Shown here: piece after piece, positions 51,546 to 60,303 of the stretch
Numbering within the stretch: the stretch's first letter is position 1
Layout: each line of letters starts with the position of its first letter
Assembly (NCBI RefSeq): GCF_001040705.1
Contig: NZ_CVQP01000001.1
Location: 736,324 to 800,323 of the forward strand
Source: Rhodococcus sp. RD6.2
GTDB taxonomy: Bacteria; Actinomycetota; Actinomycetes; Mycobacteriales; Mycobacteriaceae
Reading direction: 5' to 3'
Length of the DNA stretch: 64,000 bases
Made by a program: the position numbers and the translations under genes
Notes under the pieces: generated by a model
What the model saw: the letters and a program-made list of their open reading frames with translations, nothing else
What the model was told of the DNA's origin: nothing
Databases searched by the model: none

Positions 51546-54080
51546 GTGGCGAACCTGACGCAGAACCCCATGCGCAAGGTGTCCTTGCGCAATCTTGCCG
51601 CCCACAAGGTGCGGCTCGTACTGACGGTGCTCGCCGTCGTTCTCGGCACCGCATTCGTCACCGGATCGTTCGTCTTCACCGACACCCTGCAGCGCACCTT
51701 CAACGGACTTTTCGAGGATGCCGCGAAGGGTGTCGACGTCCGCGTGTCCGCCCAGGAGCAGGGGTCGATCGGTGTCCCGCTGACCGACGTCGCGACCGTC
51801 GAGGCGCTCCCGTCGGTGCGGGCAGTCGTGCCCGCCGTCGACGGCCAGATCGTCCTGCTCGGCGCCGACAAGGCCCCGGTTCAGACCGGTGGCGCACCCA
51901 GCATGGGCTCCTCCTACATCCCCCCGGACCAGGCGCTCGGCGAGCCCGAGACGTTCGTCGCGGGCACCCCGCCCACCGAGCCGGGTCAGATCGCGCTCAA
52001 CGAGGGCGGTGCCGAACGCGCCGGTCTCACGGTCGGTGACACCACCCAGGTGCTCGTCCCCGCCCACGGCGTTCTCGGGGTCACGATCAGCGGCATCTAC
52101 TCCGTACCCACCGACACCGGCGGATTCGTCGGAGCACTGTTCCCGGCGGCCCAGGCCACCGAACTGTTCACCGACGGCGCGCATGTCGACTACGTCGATG
52201 TCGCGGGGGACGGCAGTCTGAGCCAGGAACAGTTGCGCGACGAGCTCGCCGCCGCACTGCCGGATGCGAAGGTGCAGACCGGCGCCGAGGTCCGCGAGGA
52301 CGTCAAGGCCGAGGTCACCTCCGCGCTCAAGTTCATGAACTACTTCCTGCTCGCGTTCGGTGCGATCGCGCTGCTCGTCGGCACCTTCATCATCTACAAC
52401 ACCTTCTCGATGATCGTCGCTCAGCGGCTCCGCGAACTCGCGTTGCTCCGCGCGGTGGGTGCCAGTCGCGGACAGGTGGGACGGTCGGTGGTCACCGAGG
52501 CCTTCATCGTCGGTCTGCTCGGCAGCCTGATCGGTATCGGCGCGGGCGTCCTGCTCGCGTACGGCCTGCGCGCCATGCTCAACGCGTTCGACGTCGGACT
52601 GCCCACCGGCTCACTGCAACTCGAGCCCCGCACGGTCATCGTCGCGATCGTCATCGGTGTCCTCGTCACCGTCGTCAGCGCATACGCGCCTGCGCGACGC
52701 GCGTCACGAATCCCCCCGGTCGCCGCGATGCGCGAAGAGCACGCGTCCACGGGCGACTCGCTGCGTATGCGCACCGGAGTCGGTGTGGTCTTCGCCGTTC
52801 TCGGCGGCGCGCTGCTGGTGCTCGGTTCGCAGGGGACCGGCGGCAGTGCGGCAGCGACCGTCGGAGCGGGCGCCGCGGTGCTGATCCTCGCGGTCCTGCT
52901 CGGCTCGCCCGCACTGTCGCGCCCCGTGGTCGGCGCGCTCGGCGCGGTGTTCGCCCGGCCGTTCGGGGCCGTCGGCAGGCTGGCCCGGACCAACGCCGTC
53001 CGCAACCCGCGCCGCACCGCCGCGACCGCCTTCGCCCTCACCCTCGGGCTGATGCTGGTCACCGTGATCGGCGTCTTCGGCTCGTCCGCGAAGGCGAGTG
53101 TCGACGAACTCGTCGACAGCGGAATCTCGGCCGACTACATCCTCACCGGGCCGCCGCAGATCGGTGTTCCGGTCGGCGCCGCCGACGCCGTCGCCGAGGT
53201 TCCCGGAGTCGCGGACGCGGTGGCACTGAAGGGACTGCCCGTCACCATCGACGACGAGGACACCTTCGGCACCGGAATCGGTGGCCAGTTGGACGGCGTC
53301 ATCGACTACGAACTTCGTGCGGGTAGCGCCGCACTCGACGGTGACGTCCTCGTCGCGTCGGAGTCGTTCGCGGCCGAGAAGGGGTGGGCCCTCGGAACCC
53401 CCGTCACGATGTCCAACAAGGACGGCGTCGTGGTCACCGCCCCCGTCACCGGAATCCTCGTCGACAATCAGATCCTCGGGAACTGGTTCACGTCCGAGTC
53501 GGTGTACGAGCAGCTGGTGCCCGCCGTGATGCGCGCCGACCTGGCGGTCCTCGTGAAGGCGGCGCCGGGCACCGACATCCCGGCCCTGCGCGGTGAACTC
53601 GAGAAGGTGAGCGACCCGTTCCTCGTGGTGCAGGTCAAGGACCGCGAGGAATTCAAGGGTGAGCAGGCCCAGCAGATCAACACCCTGCTGGCGGTCCTCT
53701 ACGGGCTGCTCGCACTCGCGGTGGTGATCGCTGTCCTCGGCATCGTCAACACGCTCGCACTGTCGGTGGTCGAACGTCGTCGCGAGATCGGCATGCTGCG
53801 CGCCGTCGGCATGCAGCGCCCGCAGGTTCGCCGGATCATCTACCTCGAGTCGGTGCTCATCGCCGTGTTCGGTGCCGCGGTCGGCGTGCTCCTGGGACTC
53901 GCGTTCGGGTGGGGCTTCGTCCGCACCCTCGCCGACGAGGGCCTCGGCACCGTCGCGGTGCCGTGGGGTCAGGTCGTCGCGATGCTCCTCGGATCCGGCG
54001 TCGTCGGCGTCCTGGCGGCCGTGTGGCCCGCCGTTCGCGCCGCACGCACCAAGCCGTTGGAAGCGATTGCGGGAGTCTAG
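51546..54080 (+). CDS. FtsX/MacB-like ABC transporter permease (duplicated)
   Basis: 844 aa. One N-terminal helix (VRLVLTVLAVVLGTAFVTGSF) is followed by a large extracytoplasmic MacB_PCD-like domain (residues 40-250) and three helices of the first FtsX domain. A second helix and extracytoplasmic domain follow, then three more helices ending AVWPAVRAARTKPLEAIAGV. The FtsX signature LALSVVERRREIGMLRAVGMQR recurs in a related form in the first half (RLRELALLRAVGASRGQV). GTG 51546. Works with the preceding ATPase, probably exporting a peptide, drug or lipid. Substrate unknown. Confidence 0.88.
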   Translation: MANLTQNPMRKVSLRNLAAHKVRLVLTVLAVVLGTAFVTGSFVFTDTLQRTFNGLFEDAAKGVDVRVSAQEQGSIGVPLTDVATVEALPSVRAVVPAVDGQIVLLGADKAPVQTGGAPSMGSSYIPPDQALGEPETFVAGTPPTEPGQIALNEGGAERAGLTVGDTTQVLVPAHGVLGVTISGIYSVPTDTGGFVGALFPAAQATELFTDGAHVDYVDVAGDGSLSQEQLRDELAAALPDAKVQTGAEVREDVKAEVTSALKFMNYFLLAFGAIALLVGTFIIYNTFSMIVAQRLRELALLRAVGASRGQVGRSVVTEAFIVGLLGSLIGIGAGVLLAYGLRAMLNAFDVGLPTGSLQLEPRTVIVAIVIGVLVTVVSAYAPARRASRIPPVAAMREEHASTGDSLRMRTGVGVVFAVLGGALLVLGSQGTGGSAAATVGAGAAVLILAVLLGSPALSRPVVGALGAVFARPFGAVGRLARTNAVRNPRRTAATAFALTLGLMLVTVIGVFGSSAKASVDELVDSGISADYILTGPPQIGVPVGAADAVAEVPGVADAVALKGLPVTIDDEDTFGTGIGGQLDGVIDYELRAGSAALDGDVLVASESFAAEKGWALGTPVTMSNKDGVVVTAPVTGILVDNQILGNWFTSESVYEQLVPAVMRADLAVLVKAAPGTDIPALRGELEKVSDPFLVVQVKDREEFKGEQAQQINTLLAVLYGLLALAVVIAVLGIVNTLALSVVERRREIGMLRAVGMQRPQVRRIIYLESVLIAVFGAAVGVLLGLAFGWGFVRTLADEGLGTVAVPWGQVVAMLLGSGVVGVLAAVWPAVRAARTKPLEAIAGV

Positions 54081-54095
54081 TTCTCGATGCACGAC

Positions 54096-54128
54096 CGGTG
54101 CCGGCGGACGAATCGTCCGCCGGCACCG
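54096..54128. terminator. Bidirectional terminator after the ABC permease
   Basis: CGGTGCCGGCGGACG-AAT-CGTCCGCCGGCACCG, perfect 15-bp arms with a 3-base loop, between the permease stop (54080) and the convergent GNAT pseudogene stop (54133). Confidence 0.82.
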
Positions 54129-54132
54129 TCGT

Positions 54133-54817
54133 CTAGGCCAGGTTGTGGAGGCGGGCGGCCAGGCGCTCGTCCACCTGTGGCCAGTCCTCCGCCGTGATCG
54201 AGAACATGACGGTGTCGCGGACGCTGCCGTCCGTGCGGCGGAAGTGGCGCCGCAGCGTTCCCTCGTACTGCGCGCCGAGCCGGGCGATGGCCTGCTGTGA
54301 GCGGTGGTTCCGGGTGTCGGTCTTGAGTTGGACACGCCCGGCGTGCAAGGTGTCGAACGCGTAGCCGAGCAGCAGCCGCTTGGACTCCGGATTCACCGCT
54401 CGCCCACACCGCCGGAGTGAAGGTCGTGGCCCCGATCTCGAGGCCCGCGTCGCGCACATTCGCGTTCAGGTACGACGTCATGCCGACGATCGAACCCGCG
54501 CGCGTGTCCCCGACGTCGCGCCTCAGACGCACGATCCACGCGTGCCAATCCGGTGCCGCCGCCCACGTCGTGAGCAGTTCCGCGAGTTCCTCGGCACAGC
54601 CGGGCCGAAGGGGGATGTGTGCCCACACCACGTCGTGGTCGAGGGCCCGGAACAACTCGGCGGCATCGGCGTCCGGGTCGGGCACCGACAGGTGCACGAC
54701 GTCGCCCGTCAGCTCCGCATCGGCGGGGATCGGCCACGTCAGTTCCGGCCACGGGCCGTCGACCGGGCGCGGGTCGGGTACGGGCACGAAGCGATCCAGG
54801 TCTGAGATCTTGTCCAC
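54133..54817 (-). pseudogene. GNAT acetyltransferase disrupted by a frameshift
   Basis: Two frames together make one RimJ/RimL-like acetyltransferase. The first, from GTG 54817, runs through VRLRRDVGDTRAGSIVGMTS and LEIGATTFTPAVW; the second continues AVNPESKRLLLGYAFDTLHA, KTDTRNHRSQQAIARLGA and RRTDGSVRDTVMFSITAEDW to TAG at 54133. The frames meet at 54400-54403, where 4 bases lie between the Trp and Ala codons; intact relatives have one or two codons there. This is a 1-base insertion or 2-base deletion, real or a sequencing error. TAGGGT 6 nt before the GTG suits a leaderless mRNA. Confidence 0.8.
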
Positions 54818-54857
54818 GGGTGGACCCTAGCGGGCGTCCCGGAGCCGGCGCACACTC

Positions 54858-54869
54858 GTTTCGCGAAAC
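54858..54869. promoter_or_regulatory. Short palindrome GTTTCGCGAAAC
   Basis: A perfect 12-bp palindrome between the lipoprotein stop (54917) and the GNAT pseudogene start (54817). It could be an operator for the latter; purpose unknown. A TTGACA hexamer occurs at 54903-54908 on the plus strand with no gene to serve. Confidence 0.3.
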
Positions 54870-54916
54870 CCGCGGAACCCGCCTGAAGCGCCACGAAATG
54901 TGTTGACACTCCGAAC

Positions 54917-55621
54917 TTACGGCTGAATCTCGACGACCACCCGTACCGGGTCGGTCGCCATCGACACGGAGGCGGGGCGAGGGGACGTCTCGACTCCGAT
55001 GAACGACTGGGTGACGCCCTCGAACACGGTCGCGAGCCGGACCTCGGACACCACACCGGTGCCGGGCAACGGATTCGGACCGGCGTACGGGGTGACGCCG
55101 GTGTCGAACGGATAGCCCGTCCCGGTCAACGACACCTCGATGACCGATTCGCCGGCCAGGTCGAGGACGTTGCCGCTGCCGTCCTGGACCGCGCTGTCGA
55201 CGTAGCGGACGTTCCACCCGGGCGCTCCGGTGCCGGCGAACACGTAGACGACGCGGACCATGCCCGCCTGCGATTCCACTCGCATGTCCGTCACCGTCAA
55301 CGCGGCCGCCTCGGACGGTGCGGCAAACGCGTTGGCGACCACGGGCAGGCCGGTGGGGAGGACGGGACGCTCGAGGGTCGTCGGCTTCCTGGTCGTGGTT
55401 CTCGGCGCAGAGGTCGTGCGCGTCGTCGGAGCAGGTTCGCTCGACGTCGGATCGGTGGTGGGCGGGTCCGTCGTGCTCGGGTCCGTGACGCTGGTGCTCG
55501 GGTCGGCGACACCGGTGCTCGGATCGGCGACGGCGCCGTCGGCATCGAAGCCGCACCCGATCGGAACCAGGAGTGCCGCCGCCGTGATCGCCGTCCACAG
55601 ACGGAGATTCCGTCCGCTCAT
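54917..55621 (-). CDS. Lipoprotein with Thr/Pro-rich linker and AMIN-like domain
   Basis: 234 aa. A signal peptide ends in the lipobox VPIGC. A low-complexity spacer of DPST/TDPPTT repeats (residues 28-80) would span the cell wall. The C-terminal 140 residues form a beta-rich domain (MVRVVYVFAGTGAPGWNVRY; VVSEVRLATVFEGVTQSFIG; VRVVVEIQP) resembling actinobacterial AMIN-like domains, possibly wall-binding. Probably anchored in the membrane and facing outward. Lies 43 bp after another exported protein gene on the same strand; possibly one operon. Confidence 0.72.
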   Translation of the reverse strand: MSGRNLRLWTAITAAALLVPIGCGFDADGAVADPSTGVADPSTSVTDPSTTDPPTTDPTSSEPAPTTRTTSAPRTTTRKPTTLERPVLPTGLPVVANAFAAPSEAAALTVTDMRVESQAGMVRVVYVFAGTGAPGWNVRYVDSAVQDGSGNVLDLAGESVIEVSLTGTGYPFDTGVTPYAGPNPLPGTGVVSEVRLATVFEGVTQSFIGVETSPRPASVSMATDPVRVVVEIQP

Positions 55622-55664
55622 CCGTCCAGGGTAGGCCGCACGACGTCAGCACACCACCGGTTCG

Positions 55665-57266
55665 TCACCGCACGACCAGGTCCGAGTCGGTGGCGCTGAG
55701 GGTGATCGGGGCGATCATCTTGCCGCGCATCCAGTCTCGGACGAACGCATCGTGTGCCGGGGTTGCCTCGCTGTCCTCGGGAATCTCGATCGCACCGATC
55801 AGGTGACGCGGATCGTCGTCGAGACCCGGCCCGCGTGGGGTCATCCGCAGGCCGTCCGCGGTGTGCATCAGCACCGGTATCCGGGAACCGTTGGGCGCGA
55901 CGACGGTCGCCGGGCGGGTGGTCGCGGCGGGGTCGAAGGCCGTGACCTCCAGGCGGTATCCGGACGGCGTCGCGTGGCTGCCCACCGCGTCCAGCATCCT
56001 CGGATCGACCACCGAGTACGGGAATCCGATGTCGACCAGCACCTGTGCGTCGATGGCCCCGTCCCGCGCAGGCAGCGACCCGCTCAGGTTCCAGGGAGCG
56101 GGCGGGGCGAGGGTGTCGGCGGATCGGTCCTGCGGCGAGTTCTGCAGCGGCGTGCCGAGCCGGGCAGCGCCGGTCGGGGTGAACTCCCAGGCGGGGGCGT
56201 CGAGATCCTTGTGCCAGAACCCGTCCTCGCCGTCCCGGCTGCCCTCCACTCGGAGTTCGCGCCGACCGGGGCCGGGCCCGGTGGAGTGCACGCTGATCGC
56301 GGACGTGATCTCGCCGGGGATCTTCGGTTGGTGAACCCAGGCCGGGGCGGGCAGTTGGATGGCCGCGGTGCTGCGGTCCAGCGTTTCCACGATCAGGTTC
56401 GGTGCGGTGGGCTTGCCGCTCTGGTCGTCCCAGCTGTAGCGGAAGAAGATCGAGTCGGAGCCGGAGGAGTCGAAGTCGAAGGTGCGGGTGTACATGTCGC
56501 CGAACTCGTTGGTCACGAAGGTGGTCGATCCCGCCGCGGACAGCGCGGTCGCGCGGAACCGGCCACCGAGCGGTCCGCCGATCTCGTAACTGTCGTCGTT
56601 GGGCAGCCACGGATCGGCATAGGTGATGCGGCTGCCGTCCCCAGTCAGCGCCGGAACCATCGTCATCTTGCCCAACCCGACGTAGTGGATGCGGCCCGCG
56701 ATGTCGGTGTACGTCTGGTTGTCGGTGGGGGAGGAGACGCTCAGCGCCCACCTGCCCGGCCGCGCGTCCGGCACCTGCTGCCCGGAGTCGAGCCACAGCG
56801 GTGCGCCCCACGCGGACGTCCAGTTCCACCAGATCGGGTCCTGCGACGCGTTGTCCATCGTGTACATCCACCCGGACTCGTCCACCGCGACCAGTTCGTC
56901 GTCGTCCAGCGAGATACCGACGAGGCGCCCACGCAGGCACTCCGGCATCGGCACGTATCGCCACGGCTCCGTGGATTCGCGTGGCCTGACCAGGAGAGCG
57001 TTGCCGACGAGGACGAAGTCGAAGAACCTGTTGAACTGCGTTGTCGGGGTGCGCAATTCGACACTCGATGGGGTGTCGGCGCCCAGATGCTCGGGAAGGG
57101 CGGTCAGACCGAGGTGCCCGCCACCGGACGGGACGCCCGGCGGCAGTTGTGCGGTACCGAACGGGACGCAGCCCGCAGGGGTCGACGCCGGGGCTGCCGA
57201 CGTGGGCGGGGTGAACGACAACGCTGCCAGGAGGGCCGCCGCTGCGGCCAGGGGGACTCGGCGCAC
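55665..57266 (-). CDS. Exported protein of unknown function
   Basis: 533 aa. A Sec-type signal peptide (VPLAAAAALLAALSFTPPTSAAPA) comes first. The mature part is rich in Trp, Asp, Gly and beta-strand repeats (RYVPMPECLRGRLVGISLDD; DPIWWNWTSAWGAPLW; IHYVGLGKMTMVPALTGDG), suggesting a propeller-like or jelly-roll secreted protein; I do not recognise the family. No membrane anchor after the signal. The GTG start at 57266 has GACACT 6 nt upstream. Between a histidine phosphatase and the lipoprotein, all on the same strand. Confidence 0.65.
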   Translation of the reverse strand: MRRVPLAAAAALLAALSFTPPTSAAPASTPAGCVPFGTAQLPPGVPSGGGHLGLTALPEHLGADTPSSVELRTPTTQFNRFFDFVLVGNALLVRPRESTEPWRYVPMPECLRGRLVGISLDDDELVAVDESGWMYTMDNASQDPIWWNWTSAWGAPLWLDSGQQVPDARPGRWALSVSSPTDNQTYTDIAGRIHYVGLGKMTMVPALTGDGSRITYADPWLPNDDSYEIGGPLGGRFRATALSAAGSTTFVTNEFGDMYTRTFDFDSSGSDSIFFRYSWDDQSGKPTAPNLIVETLDRSTAAIQLPAPAWVHQPKIPGEITSAISVHSTGPGPGRRELRVEGSRDGEDGFWHKDLDAPAWEFTPTGAARLGTPLQNSPQDRSADTLAPPAPWNLSGSLPARDGAIDAQVLVDIGFPYSVVDPRMLDAVGSHATPSGYRLEVTAFDPAATTRPATVVAPNGSRIPVLMHTADGLRMTPRGPGLDDDPRHLIGAIEIPEDSEATPAHDAFVRDWMRGKMIAPITLSATDSDLVVR

Positions 57267-57289
57267 CGCACGAGTGTCCCACGCGGAGG

Positions 57290-57868
57290 TCACGATTCGG
57301 CGGGGGCGCGCTCCGCCACGCCGTATCCGTTGACGGTGCGCAGGTTCCACTGCCGTCCGTCGTGGTGGAAGGTGGTGATGCCCGCGTTGGGGATCCGCGG
57401 CGCCCACAGTCCACTGACCGCGCCGATCACGGACCGGATCAGTCCGCCGTGACTGACGGCGACGACCGACGCCCCTGGATGCCGGGTCGCGAGGTCGTCG
57501 AGGACGCCGAGCCCACGGTTCGTCATCGAGGTCCGCGATTCCATCCCCGGGTAGCGGCCATCGGGCCAGCGGTCCCACAGGTCCTCGTCGGTGGCGCCCT
57601 CGGCCTCGCCGAAATGACGCTCGACCAGGCCGGGGAAGGTGGCCGACCGGGTGAGACCGAGATGGGTGCCGATGATGTCCGCGGTCTCCGCTGCCCGGGA
57701 CAGCGGCGAGCTGACCAGCAGGTCCCAGGTGCTTCCGGTCAGCAGTGCGGCGGCCTCCGCTGCCTGGGCGCGGCCGGTGTCGTTGAGCGGAATGTCGGAC
57801 GAGCCCTGCAGTCGTCGCTCCGCGTTCCACTCGGTCTCGCCGTGCCGGACCAGCGCCAGAAAAGTCAT
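57290..57868 (-). CDS. Histidine phosphatase (phosphoglycerate-mutase-like)
   Basis: 192 aa. The phosphate-accepting His is in the opening LVRHGETEWNAERRLQG, the second His in VVAVSHGGLIRSVIG, and the substrate-side Glu in FPGLVERHFGEAEG. It belongs to the branch-2d phosphatase/mutase superfamily; broad phosphatase or cobalamin-type (CobC-like) activity is possible, and the substrate cannot be read. ATG 57868 has TAACCT 9 nt upstream. Divergent from the XRE regulator. Confidence 0.87.
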   Translation of the reverse strand: MTFLALVRHGETEWNAERRLQGSSDIPLNDTGRAQAAEAAALLTGSTWDLLVSSPLSRAAETADIIGTHLGLTRSATFPGLVERHFGEAEGATDEDLWDRWPDGRYPGMESRTSMTNRGLGVLDDLATRHPGASVVAVSHGGLIRSVIGAVSGLWAPRIPNAGITTFHHDGRQWNLRTVNGYGVAERAPAES

Positions 57869-57947
57869 GGTCGCCGCAGGTTAGCACCTGGACACGGGAA
57901 GAGGACCGGCGCAGACTGCACGAATCGACGCAAGGAGATGGTTCGCG

Positions 57948-58232
57948 GTGACCGAACCCGGCCCGCCGACGGCGGCGACGAAGTCACGTCCGAGGCGGAG
58001 TGCACGGCCGCCCGCGGGCCAGATCGCCGACGGCTTCACGTCACGGCGCCTGCAACTCGGCCTCACCCAGACCCGGCTCGCGGCGATGGCCGGTGTGTCG
58101 CGTTCGAGTGTGCAGGCCATCGAATCGGGCCGGGCCACCGTTCAGTTGGACGTCCTGGTTGCCGTGGCGGATGTCCTCGGATGCGACATGGTCCTGGCTG
58201 CGCGAGCCGGGCGTCGCCTGCCCGGCGACTGA
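57948..58232 (+). CDS. XRE-family (HipB-like) DNA-binding protein
   Basis: 94 aa. A basic N-terminal arm precedes a Cro/C1 helix-turn-helix at 31-80 (LQLGLTQTRLAAMAGVSRSS, then VQAIESGRATVQLDVLVAVA). The end VLGCDMVLAARAG is typical of HipB-like regulators. GTG 57948 has AAGGAG 10 nt upstream. A HipA kinase would be expected beside a true HipB, but the next gene, 86 bp downstream, is an unrelated 386-aa protein. Confidence 0.82.
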   Translation: MTEPGPPTAATKSRPRRSARPPAGQIADGFTSRRLQLGLTQTRLAAMAGVSRSSVQAIESGRATVQLDVLVAVADVLGCDMVLAARAGRRLPGD

Positions 58233-58318
58233 GTCGACGTCCGGCCGGAGTTCGCACGGGCGCCCGTCGCCGAGTTCTGGAACAGTGGAGTGACCACGCA
58301 TGGACTCCGGGAGGACCG

Positions 58319-59479
58319 ATGGACGCGACGCAGCGGCGGGCGCGGATCACCGCACAGGTGCGAAGCTGGTGCGAGGAGGCGCGGGTCGACGGCTTCCGGC
58401 AGGACCTGTCGGCGGACGCGGCGGTGCTCCTCGCCGCCGGCTACCTGGACGAGCCCACCCGTGACGTGCTCGCCAACCGTCGCCGTCAGGGCCGCCCCCT
58501 GCCCGACATCGGAGGCTTCGGTCGCCTGCGCGCGCTCGCGGACGACTACGTGCGGCTCGACGACAAGGCGAAGTCGATGCGTCCGGGCGTCATGCAGGTG
58601 CTGGCCGCGGCGCGGGCGGGCGACGTCGAGCGGAAGCTGCTCACCGCGCGCGCGAAGTTCGTGCACTCACCCGCGCACTACGCGACGGGTGTCCGGACGA
58701 TCCGGCGGGACCGACGGGATCAGGTGCACCTCGAGCCGCGGCAGCGTGAAGTCCTGTTCGACGCGTTGGCGCGAACGCCCGCGCCGGTGTCGGAGCAGCG
58801 GACCGATCAGGCGACGGCCGCCGCGGTGACGGTCGCGGCGGAACGCCTGGCGGGCCTGGCGGAACGGACGCCGTGGGCGGCGGCGGGGCGTCGCGCCGCG
58901 GAGGCGCTCGGCGGTGCGGTCGGCGTCGGTCAGCCGGAACGGTTCGAGGACCGCTTCGATGCGCTGCTGTTCCTGGCGGGCGCGCTGTACGACCGGATCG
59001 ACGGTTCGGCGGCCTGGCATTCCGACCATTTCATGGTGCAGCGGGTGCAACTCGACCTCGCCGACGAGTTGACGCAGATCGCGGTCGACACCGTCGCGCT
59101 GCGAGGGATCGGGGCCGAGCTGACGGCGGCACTGGCCGCGGTACGGGGCGACGCGGCCCGCGACCAGATCCGGTCGCGGCAGCAGGCACTCGCGCCGGTG
59201 TGGGACCAGCTGGTCGAACGGGTCGCCGCGCTCGCCCGCATCGGTGACCTGCTCGGCGAGGCCGAGGAGCAGCTGCGGTCGGTGGCCGCGGTGCAGCGGT
59301 CCATGAGTCTGGACTCGCGGATCGACGACCTCGTCGCGCGCGCGGGGAATCGCGAATTGTCCACGGAGAACACACATCACGTCGGCGACCAGATTGGCGG
59401 GGTCGACGAACTGATCCTCGGATACCAGGCCCTGCTGCACGGCGACATCATCGCGTTGCAGGCCCGCTCCGGCCGTTGA
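58319..59479 (+). CDS. Hypothetical 386-aa helical protein
   Basis: 386 aa, soluble and almost entirely helical, rich in Ala, Arg and Asp, with likely coiled coils in the C-terminal half (RDQIRSRQQALAPVWDQLVE; AEEQLRSVAAVQRSMSL). No catalytic motif, signal peptide or membrane segment seen. GGGAGG lies 4-5 nt before ATG 58319. It follows the XRE gene by 86 bp and converges with a TetR gene. I do not recognise the family; a link with the XRE regulator is only positional. Confidence 0.6.
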   Translation: MDATQRRARITAQVRSWCEEARVDGFRQDLSADAAVLLAAGYLDEPTRDVLANRRRQGRPLPDIGGFGRLRALADDYVRLDDKAKSMRPGVMQVLAAARAGDVERKLLTARAKFVHSPAHYATGVRTIRRDRRDQVHLEPRQREVLFDALARTPAPVSEQRTDQATAAAVTVAAERLAGLAERTPWAAAGRRAAEALGGAVGVGQPERFEDRFDALLFLAGALYDRIDGSAAWHSDHFMVQRVQLDLADELTQIAVDTVALRGIGAELTAALAAVRGDAARDQIRSRQQALAPVWDQLVERVAALARIGDLLGEAEEQLRSVAAVQRSMSLDSRIDDLVARAGNRELSTENTHHVGDQIGGVDELILGYQALLHGDIIALQARSGR

Positions 59480-59491
59480 TCGGACTTGGCC

Positions 59492-60130
59492 TCAGCGCGT
59501 CGCGCCGACCAGTCGCAGTGCGAGTTCTGCGTAGAGGTCGGCGACCGCATCGGGGTCGGTGAACCCGCCGCCGGGGAACCAGCGGCACACGTCGACGCAC
59601 AGGGAGTTGATCGCGAGGTTCACGCCCGCGACGTCGGGGACGACGAACGAGCCGTCCCGCGCGCCCTCGCGGATGATCCGTTCGATGATGCGGCTGATCT
59701 CCCGGCGCAGGGTCAGGATCTCGCGGTAGTGCTCGGGGGACAGCGCCGTGAGTTCGTACTGGACGACCATGCCGCGGATGTGGTGCGTGGCCTGCCAGCT
59801 GGTGAACGCGCTGACCACGGAGACCAGCCGGGCGGCGGGCGCGGCGCCCGGTTCGTCGGCCTCGGTGAGGAGTTCGACGCATTTGAGGTGGCCCTCGTAG
59901 CTGATCGCGAAGAGGAGCTCTTCCTTCGACTTGTAATGCGGGTACATCGCGGCGGGCGACAGTCCGAGGCGGGCGGCGATGTCGCGGGTGGTGGTGCCTC
60001 CGTAGCCGTTCTCCGCGAACGCCTCGGCGGCGGCGACGCGGATGCGCGCGGCCGCCTTCGAGGTACTGACCACCGTGTTGGGTGTCGTGAGGTGATGCGC
60101 ATTCGTGCTCGCCGCGCTCGTGTCGCTCAC
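59492..60130 (-). CDS. TetR-family regulator of the acyl-CoA dehydrogenase pair
   Basis: 212 aa. The helix-turn-helix (TTTRDIAARLGLSPAAMYPH) and the following YKSKEELLFAISYEGH resemble TetR proteins that control fatty-acid or sterol degradation genes. The start at GTG 60130 has GGAGGG 6 nt upstream; a longer reading to 60163 is less likely. It is divergent from two acyl-CoA dehydrogenase genes, with two palindromes (60185-60219) between, so an acyl-CoA-type inducer is inferred. Confidence 0.85.
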   Translation of the reverse strand: MSDTSAASTNAHHLTTPNTVVSTSKAAARIRVAAAEAFAENGYGGTTTRDIAARLGLSPAAMYPHYKSKEELLFAISYEGHLKCVELLTEADEPGAAPAARLVSVVSAFTSWQATHHIRGMVVQYELTALSPEHYREILTLRREISRIIERIIREGARDGSFVVPDVAGVNLAINSLCVDVCRWFPGGGFTDPDAVADLYAELALRLVGATR

Positions 60131-60184
60131 GGGTCCCTCCCTTCCGCCTGTCGGCCTTGACAACGGCAGACTGCAGGGTGAGTA

Positions 60185-60219
60185 TAAGCATGCGCTTAGA
60201 TAATGAGCGAGCGCTTATT
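60185..60219. promoter_or_regulatory. Twin TetR operators before the fadE pair
   Basis: Site 1, TAAGC-ATGC-GCTTA at 60185-60198. Site 2, AATGAGCG-AG-CGCTTATT at 60202-60219 with one mismatch. Centres are 19 bp apart, about two helical turns, in the divergent gap between TetR (60130) and fadE (60304). Confidence 0.75.
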
Positions 60220-60303
60220 TTCGGCGCTCACCGGCAGGCGAAACGCGGCCGCCCCTCGCGTCCCCGGCGAAGGCAGCCTTCGATCTGACACAGAAAGCAC
60301 GCC

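Noticed and set aside
59492-60219. TetR and operators considered as KstR/KstR2 cholesterol regulators
   Set aside because: The palindromes do not match the KstR or KstR2 operator sequences I recall, and no cholesterol-ring or side-chain genes other than the fadE pair are nearby.
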